DNA from: Dysgonamonadaceae bacterium
GTDB lineage: Bacteria; Bacteroidota; Bacteroidia; Bacteroidales; Azobacteroidaceae
Length of the DNA stretch: 64,000 bases
Direction of reading: 5' to 3'
NCBI GenBank assembly: GCA_031253625.1
Contig: JAIRVZ010000061.1
Coordinates: forward strand, 40,865-104,864
Of the stretch, positions 61,900 to 64,000 are shown piece by piece. Under the pieces are notes generated by a model. That model worked only from the letters and a program-made list of their open reading frames with translations, made no database searches and was not told the DNA's origin. The position numbers were made by a program, and so were the translations under genes. Numbering within the stretch: position 1 is the first letter of the stretch; each line of letters starts with the position of its first letter.

Positions 61900-62672
61900 T
61901 GATTGAAGTAAAACATCTAATAAAGTCTTTCGACGATAAAGTTGTGTTGAAAGATATTTCGACAATATTTGAGCCGGGGATAACCAATTTGATTATCGGT
62001 CGAAGTGGTTCCGGGAAAACCGTCTTGATGAAGAATCTGATAGGTTTAATGCAACCCGATTCGGGGGAAATACGTTATAATGGCCGGAATATTATCGCTA
62101 TGAAAAAGAACGAACTTAAATTGCTTCGCAGAGAAATGGGGATGTTATTTCAAGGTTCTGCCCTTTTTGATTCGATGACCGTATTGGAAAATGTGATGTT
62201 TCCGCTTACCATGTTTACGAAAGATTCGTACAAGGAACGTTGTAAAAGAGCTATGTTCTGTTTGGAAAGAGTCAATCTGAAAGGCGCGGAAAATCTTTAT
62301 CCTGCCGAAATAAGCGGGGGAATGATGAAACGTTCGGGTATTGCTCGTGCGATTGCACTCAATCCGAAATATCTTTTTTGTGATGAACCGAATTCCGGAT
62401 TAGACCCGAAAACCGCACTCCTTATCGACGACTTGGTTTCTGATATTACGAAAGAATACAAAATGACAACGGTCATCAATACTCACGATATGAATTCTGT
62501 AATGAATATTGGAGAGAAAATTATTTTTATCAACCAAGGGAGAAAAGCATGGGAAGGAACCAAAGACGAAATTATGAATGTCAACAACAAAGCCTTGAAT
62601 GATTTTGTTTTTGCTTCCGACTTATTCAGAAAAGTCAAAGAAACTGAAAATTTGGCAGAACAGGAAGGCTGA
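61899..62672 (+). CDS. mlaF: MlaF-type ABC transporter ATP-binding protein
   Basis: A 257-residue ATPase. Walker A is IIGRSGSGKTVLMKNLIG (about residue 33), signature ISGGMMKRSGIARAIALNP (about 136), Walker B LFCDEPNSGLDP. The Mla-type insertion MGMLFQGSALFDSM is present. Partner of the preceding permease. An MCE substrate-binding protein gene does not follow here; it is missing or lies elsewhere. Confidence 0.93.
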   Translation: MIEVKHLIKSFDDKVVLKDISTIFEPGITNLIIGRSGSGKTVLMKNLIGLMQPDSGEIRYNGRNIIAMKKNELKLLRREMGMLFQGSALFDSMTVLENVMFPLTMFTKDSYKERCKRAMFCLERVNLKGAENLYPAEISGGMMKRSGIARAIALNPKYLFCDEPNSGLDPKTALLIDDLVSDITKEYKMTTVINTHDMNSVMNIGEKIIFINQGRKAWEGTKDEIMNVNNKALNDFVFASDLFRKVKETENLAEQEG

Positions 62673-62720
62673 TTTGAATTGGCAAGATAAAACTGTGAAA
62701 TAAAGAATTTCTTTGACATA

Positions 62721-62749
62721 TTGGTTTACATGAAAGAACGTTACCTTTG
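62721..62749 (+). promoter_or_regulatory. Promoter of the RelB/RelE-type module
   Basis: TTG (62721-62723), 18-nt spacer, TACCTTTG (62742-62749), 26 nt before the antitoxin ATG. Confidence 0.75.
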
Positions 62750-62775
62750 CAAGAGAATATAAAAAAATCGTATAT

Positions 62776-62946
62776 ATGGATAGAATAAATGTATCAATGT
62801 CGGCAAGAGAATATAAGAAATTTCTCGCTTACAAAGAGGCCGATAAAATTGCCCGGCATATAAAGCGTGGGTTAAATGAGGTAAAAGAAGCTCGCAATGG
62901 CAAACGCAATCTAAAATCGGCATACGAATTGGCAAATGAACTTTGA
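62776..62946 (+). CDS. Small antitoxin of a RelE-type module
   Basis: A 56-residue basic protein: MDRINVSMSAREYKKFLAYK, then EADKIARHIKRGLNEVKEAR, ending KSAYELANEL. Likely a RelB/DNA-binding antitoxin by position; no RHH or HTH motif is certain. It overlaps by 11 nt the start of a RelE-like frame, which is broken. Has its own promoter. Confidence 0.7.
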   Translation: MDRINVSMSAREYKKFLAYKEADKIARHIKRGLNEVKEARNGKRNLKSAYELANEL

Positions 62947-63242
62947 AGTTGCTCCCGAATTTGAAAAAGCATTAAAGCGATTAAGCAAAAAATATCTATC
63001 TTTAAAGGCAGATTATCTTGCTTTTTTGTCTGAGTTAGAAAAAAATCCCACCATGGGAGACGAGATTTTTCCGAATTGCCATCAAAAGTAAAGGAAAAGG
63101 CAAAAGCGGTGGTGGTCGGGTTATTTTTTATTTCGAGATTGTTCAAGATAAAATAATATTGTTGTTCATTTACGATAAGTCTGAAATGGAGAATATCCAA
63201 ACAGCTTTTATAGAGCAAATTTTGCAATCAAATATGAGTTAA
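62936..63242 (+). pseudogene. Frameshifted RelE-family toxin
   Basis: From ATG 62936 the frame reads MNFEVAPEFEKALKRLSKKY, LSLKADYLAFLSELEKNPTMGDEIF, then stops early at about 63092. The rest of a RelE-like toxin continues in the +1 frame from 63069: FRIAIKSKGKGKSGGGRVIF, YFEIVQDKIILLFIYDKSEM, ending at 63240-63242. A frameshift near 63064-63070, together with missing residues that normally separate NPxxG and the RxAIxSKGKGKSGG block, disables the toxin. The region is intact otherwise. Confidence 0.8.
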
Positions 63243-63285
63243 GTTTCAGAATGAAAAAACACAACATGTTTCCCAAAAGAATTTA

Positions 63286-63618
63286 TTACCCTTCCAAAAA
63301 CTCCAAATTATTATCTCCGAATATCAACTTTAATACCTTTTCGCGCTTATCTCCGGTCAATTTTAACTGGAGCATAGTCTCTATCGGGTCGGAATGGCCT
63401 TTTTCTTTCTTAACGTAAACATGAGGATAAGTCAATAAATAGAGCACATCAACTTTCAAGGCTTTTGCGATTATCTCAAGTTCGCTGACTTTTAATTCTC
63501 GTTTACCATTTTCAATATTACTAATCACAGCAGTATCCACTTGAAGTGCATTAGCAATAAACTCTTGACTAATACCTTTTTCTCTCCTAATCTTAAATAT
63601 ATTCTTGACCACATCCAT
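63286..63618 (-). CDS. XRE-family regulator
   Basis: A 110-residue protein from ATG 63618 (MDVVKNIFKIRREKGIS). An in-frame ATG at 63651 lies upstream of the -7 element. The HTH spans about 5-60: RREKGISQEFIANALQVDTA, VISNIENGKRELKVSELEI. A C-terminal part (about 70-110) has no recognised domain. The -7 element ends 7 nt upstream, so the mRNA is almost leaderless. It is divergent from the C39-like gene and may control it. Confidence 0.9.
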   Translation of the reverse strand: MDVVKNIFKIRREKGISQEFIANALQVDTAVISNIENGKRELKVSELEIIAKALKVDVLYLLTYPHVYVKKEKGHSDPIETMLQLKLTGDKREKVLKLIFGDNNLEFLEG

Positions 63619-63624
63619 ACTCTT

Positions 63625-63632
63625 CAAATGTA
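63625..63632 (-). promoter_or_regulatory. -7 element of the XRE gene
   Basis: Minus-strand TACATTTG, with its last base only 7 nt from the ATG at 63618; TTTG at 63652-63649 is a possible -33. Confidence 0.6.
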
Positions 63633-63720
63633 ATTTATTAATTATCAACAAATTGTGAATTTACATCAAACTTATGTGAAAAATCTCATTAATAAATTTA
63701 GTAAATCTCAAATAACTTGT

Positions 63721-63728
63721 TATATTTG
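63721..63728 (+). promoter_or_regulatory. -7 element of the C39-like gene
   Basis: TATATTTG, 27 nt upstream of the ATG at 63756; TTTA at 63697-63700 with a 20-nt spacer is a candidate -33. Confidence 0.6.
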
Positions 63729-63755
63729 CAAAAAATTAATATTTTACTAAAATTT

Positions 63756-64000
63756 ATGTTGCGAAAAGGTCATAATATTTTCACTTCTTTTCTCGAAGAA
63801 TTAAAAGTAAAACATACAAGTAATTTCTCAAATCAATATTTTAACGAACATCCGCACAAATACAATTTATTCGGTATTTCTAAAATGTTATTCGATTATG
63901 GCATTGAGAATGCCGGAACCCGGATTGTAGATAAAGAGCAGGACCTTCTTAATATTGAATTGCCATTTATTGCTCATTTTGGAGGCGATTTTGTTGTTGT
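63756..64000 (+). CDS. C39-peptidase-like protein, N-terminus only (cut by window end)
   Basis: Eighty-one codons are visible, open to the right edge. The stretch YFNEHPHKYNLFGISKMLFD, YGIENAGTRIVDKEQDL, ELPFIAHFGGDFVV is the C39 double-glycine-peptidase-like fold found at the N-terminus of Bacteroidota vitamin-K-epoxide-reductase or bacteriocin-export proteins. The catalytic Cys expected before the first helix is absent in what can be seen, so it is probably a binding-only C39-like domain. A full domain list needs the next contig. A promoter and a divergent XRE gene precede it. Confidence 0.65.
   Translation, partial: MLRKGHNIFTSFLEELKVKHTSNFSNQYFNEHPHKYNLFGISKMLFDYGIENAGTRIVDKEQDLLNIELPFIAHFGGDFVV

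Overview
The window is a chromosomal segment of a low-GC member of the Bacteroidota, most likely Bacteroidales. The evidence is type IX secretion (T9SS) C-terminal sorting domains, SpII lipoproteins, gene families typical of Bacteroides and Porphyromonas (PII-like protein behind an RND pump, paired FKBP isomerases, GLUG/MBG adhesin, DUF3836, DUF2975 plus XRE), and many promoters of the Bacteroidota type (TTTG, about 19-21 nt, TANNTTTG). No rRNA, CRISPR array, complete insertion sequence or prophage is visible.

Layout. 1-7390 (minus): a three-gene secreted cassette of a tail-fibre-like repeat protein, a small T9SS-tagged protein and a very large SpvB/FG-GAP/RHS protein that runs off the left edge. 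7653-14222 (minus): a TetR-headed tripartite efflux operon (TetR, TolC, MFP, RND, PII-like). 14444-18807 (plus): housekeeping block DUF177, rpmF, fabH, era, der. 18841-22885: a TPR/HTH signalling lipoprotein, a remnant of a T9SS sorting domain, two FKBP isomerases and an Lrp/AsnC regulator. 22887-24841 (minus): aroB and an LD-carboxypeptidase. 24952-25035: tRNA-Leu(CAA). 25199-36627 (plus): a long structured leader with a small ORF, a 3253-residue T9SS adhesin and an OmpA-family protein, all visibly richer in GC than the neighbours. 36688-46756: aminopeptidase P, a decayed ParE-type toxin-antitoxin module, a TPR lipoprotein, a lipoprotein, a rhomboid protease, a higBA module, alaS and a secreted protein. 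46788-49229 (minus): ECF sigma and anti-sigma factors, and a CapA-like protein. 49430-55728: M23 endopeptidase, DUF2975/XRE pair, DUF3836 protein, MerR regulator, dnaX, NlpC/P60 hydrolase, rRNA-methyltransferase-like protein. 55783-62672: M16 protease, mntA-hepT, CPBP protease, lptB, and an MlaE/MlaF-type lipid transport pair. 62776-64000: a RelB/RelE-type module with a frameshifted toxin, an XRE regulator, and the start of a C39-like protein cut by the right edge.

Recurring themes. Intergenic gaps repeatedly hold long inverted repeats of several unrelated sequence families (three copies of one family, two of another, and a perfect 38-bp pair). Four toxin-antitoxin modules are present: two look intact (higBA, mntA-hepT) and two keep the antitoxin but have a broken toxin. 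The most unusual region is the roughly 300-nt leader of the giant adhesin, where a 40-codon ORF ends inside the second of two nested RNA stems. All function calls come from motifs read by eye; no database search was run.
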